From Alphaproteobacteria bacterium (GTDB lineage Bacteria; Pseudomonadota; Alphaproteobacteria; UBA8366): a stretch of 6,851 bases of DNA. Below, one piece after another: positions 5,747 through 6,851 of this stretch. The DNA lies in contig JASLSL010000129.1 of assembly GCA_030743445.1 (NCBI GenBank), forward strand, positions 1 to 6,851, written 5' to 3'. How positions within the stretch are numbered: position 1 is the first letter of the stretch; each line of letters starts with the position of its first letter. Position numbers and translations under genes: made by a program. Below the pieces are notes generated by a model. The model ran no database searches. It was not told the origin of the DNA and was given only the letters and a program-made list of their open reading frames with translations.

Positions 5747-5761
5747 CACGGGCTTCGCCCG

Positions 5762-5880
5762 CCCTCACCCGGCCGCTACGCGGCCACCCTCTCCCGCTTG
5801 CGGGAGAGGGTTTCTCGAGCCCCTCTCCCGTAACAACGGGAGAGGGAGGGGCCCGCCGCGAAGCGGTGGGAGGGTGAGGG
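5762..5880. repeat. C-rich palindromic intergenic repeat, copy C
   Basis: The ends are CCCTCACCC (5762-5770) and GGGTGAGGG (5872-5880). The modules are GGCCGC-TAC-GCGGCC (5771-5785), an 11-bp stem CCCTCTCCCGC/GCGGGAGAGGG with a TT gap (5787-5810), an 11-bp stem CCCTCTCCCGT/ACGGGAGAGGG with an AACA loop (5821-5846), and CCGC-GAA-GCGG (5856-5866). The different closing pairs of the two long stems keep the pairing. It occupies half of the 233-base divergent gap between the dehydrogenase gene and the threonylcarbamoyladenylate synthase gene and lies upstream of both starts. Confidence 0.85.
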
Positions 5881-5919
5881 GGATTGCGGAACAGAAGCCG
5901 ACCGGTTAAGCCACCGGCC

Positions 5920-6851
5920 ATGGCACGCATCGCCCCGATATCGCCGGAGACGCTGGAGGAAGCGGCCGCTCTGCTCAGGGCGGGCGAGCTGATTGCCTTC
6001 CCGACCGAGACGGTCTACGGCCTCGGCGCCGATGCGACCCATGACGCGGCGGTCGCCCGCATCTTCGAGGCCAAGGACCGGCCGCGCTTCAATCCGTTGA
6101 TCGTGCACGTGGCGGACACGGCCACCGCCCGCAGCCTGGCGGTGTTCGACGACCGCGCCGACCTGCTGGCGGCCAGGTTCTGGCCCGGACCCTTGAGCCT
6201 GGTGCTGCCGCGCGCCGCCGGCTGCAAGTTGTCGCGTCTCGTCAGCGCCGGGCTGGAGACGGTGGCGCTCAGGGTGCCGGCGCGCGAGGACGCGCGACTG
6301 TTGTTGCGCCAGGCCGGGGTGCCCGTGGCCGCCCCCAGCGCCAACCGCTCGGGCCGGCTCAGCCCGACCGAGGCCAAGCACGTCGCGGCCGAGCTCGGCG
6401 ATCGAGTGGCGCTGATCCTCGACGGGGGCCCGTGCGCCGTGGGGCTCGAGTCGACCGTGGTCGATCTCTCGGGAGAGGCCCCGGCCCTGCTGCGCGCCGG
6501 CGGTGCTGTGGCGGAGGAGATTGAATCCGAATTGGGCGAGAGCCTCGTTGACCCGATGGCCGATCCCATGGGCGATGGGGCGACAAGGTCGCCCGGCATG
6601 CTGGAGGTCCACTACGCGCCGTCCATACCGCTCCGCATGGACGCCATATCGGCCGCGGCGGGTGAGGCGCTGCTCGGCTTCGGCCCGGCGCCGGATGCCG
6701 CCCTGAACCTCAGCGAAAGGGGCGATCTGGTCGAGGCGGCGGCCAACCTGTTCCGCCACCTCCACGCGCTCGACGGCGGTGAATTTGCGGGTATCGCGGT
6801 GATGAGAATTCCAAACGAAGGTTTGGGGCGGGCGATCAACGACCGGCTGCG
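5920..6851 (+). CDS. sua5: L-threonylcarbamoyladenylate synthase, Sua5 type (3' end outside window)
   Basis: The frame is open from ATG 5920 to the window edge, giving about 310 residues. The N-terminal YrdC/TsaC domain shows FPTETVYGLGADAT (27-40), AKDRPRFNPLIVHV (51-64), FWPGPLSLVLP (87-97), APSANRSGRLSPT (138-150) and GLESTVVDLSG (175-185). The linker RSPGMLEVHYAP (223-234) is specific to the longer Sua5 form, followed by its C-terminal domain, which at this length should end within a few dozen residues beyond the window. It makes threonylcarbamoyl-AMP from threonine, bicarbonate and ATP for the t6A modification of tRNAs that read ANN codons, in the cytoplasm. No strong ribosome-binding site precedes the ATG, but the start fits the family. 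It is divergent from the dehydrogenase and probably unrelated to the carboxylic acid genes. Confidence 0.93.
   Translation, partial: MARIAPISPETLEEAAALLRAGELIAFPTETVYGLGADATHDAAVARIFEAKDRPRFNPLIVHVADTATARSLAVFDDRADLLAARFWPGPLSLVLPRAAGCKLSRLVSAGLETVALRVPAREDARLLLRQAGVPVAAPSANRSGRLSPTEAKHVAAELGDRVALILDGGPCAVGLESTVVDLSGEAPALLRAGGAVAEEIESELGESLVDPMADPMGDGATRSPGMLEVHYAPSIPLRMDAISAAAGEALLGFGPAPDAALNLSERGDLVEAAANLFRHLHALDGGEFAGIAVMRIPNEGLGRAINDRL

Noticed and set aside
5687..5749. A longer N-terminus for the dehydrogenase from the in-frame start at 5749
   Set aside because: The strong GGAGGAG six bases before ATG 5686, the lack of family similarity in the extra 21 residues and the promoter-like boxes in this stretch all favour 5686.
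5776..6765. A 329-codon minus-strand open frame over the threonylcarbamoyladenylate synthase gene
   Set aside because: It is a codon-bias shadow of the Sua5-type gene on the plus strand, extends into repeat copy C, and shows no recognisable domain.

Overview
The window is a dense, GC-rich stretch of bacterial chromosome. The GC-rich codon use, the gene families and a C-rich palindromic intergenic repeat family all suggest an alphaproteobacterium, perhaps Rhodospirillales-like. That placement is inference; no rRNA or other marker settles it.

Layout, left to right. Plus strand: the C-terminal end of an MmgE/PrpD family protein (2-385), then five bases later a complete PrpF-family isomerase (391-1593), then a second, complete MmgE/PrpD protein (1792-3210). 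Minus strand, converging on it: a small MaoC-like hot-dog dehydratase (3309-3755), an exported DUF2459-type protein of unknown function (3817-4452), and a tartrate/D-malate-type dehydrogenase of the isocitrate/isopropylmalate dehydrogenase family (4607-5686). Plus strand, divergent from the dehydrogenase: a Sua5-type L-threonylcarbamoyladenylate synthase (from 5920) that runs off the right edge. No tRNA, rRNA, CRISPR array or transposase gene is visible.

Metabolic reading. Two PrpD-like proteins flank a PrpF-like protein, with an enoyl-CoA hydratase-like MaoC protein and a decarboxylating 2-hydroxyacid dehydrogenase nearby. This looks like catabolism of a small branched or unsaturated di- or tricarboxylic acid. 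It is not a standard 2-methylcitrate operon, because no methylcitrate synthase (PrpC), methylisocitrate lyase (PrpB) or aconitase-like AcnD is in view. The substrate cannot be read from the sequence. The Sua5 gene is tRNA-modification housekeeping and probably unrelated.

Non-coding content. The gaps hold two kinds of repeat. (1) Three copies of a 119-140 bp C-rich element with CCCTCACCC/GGGTGAGGG ends and CCCTCTCCC/GGGAGAGGG hairpins lie at 1624-1742, 4444-4583 and 5762-5880. Small hairpins inside them show compensatory base changes, so structure seems to be conserved. (2) One AT-rich miniature element (3208-3311) has perfect 22-bp inverted ends that are themselves palindromes. It lies exactly between two convergent genes, and its ends form both genes' stop codons. 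The repeats also touch gene starts: copy A separates the second prpD-like start from a degenerate look-alike start, and copy B appears to supply the start codon of the DUF2459 gene. I do not see a clearly new multi-gene system. The best candidates for novelty are the PrpD-PrpF-PrpD pathway and the repeats that set gene boundaries.
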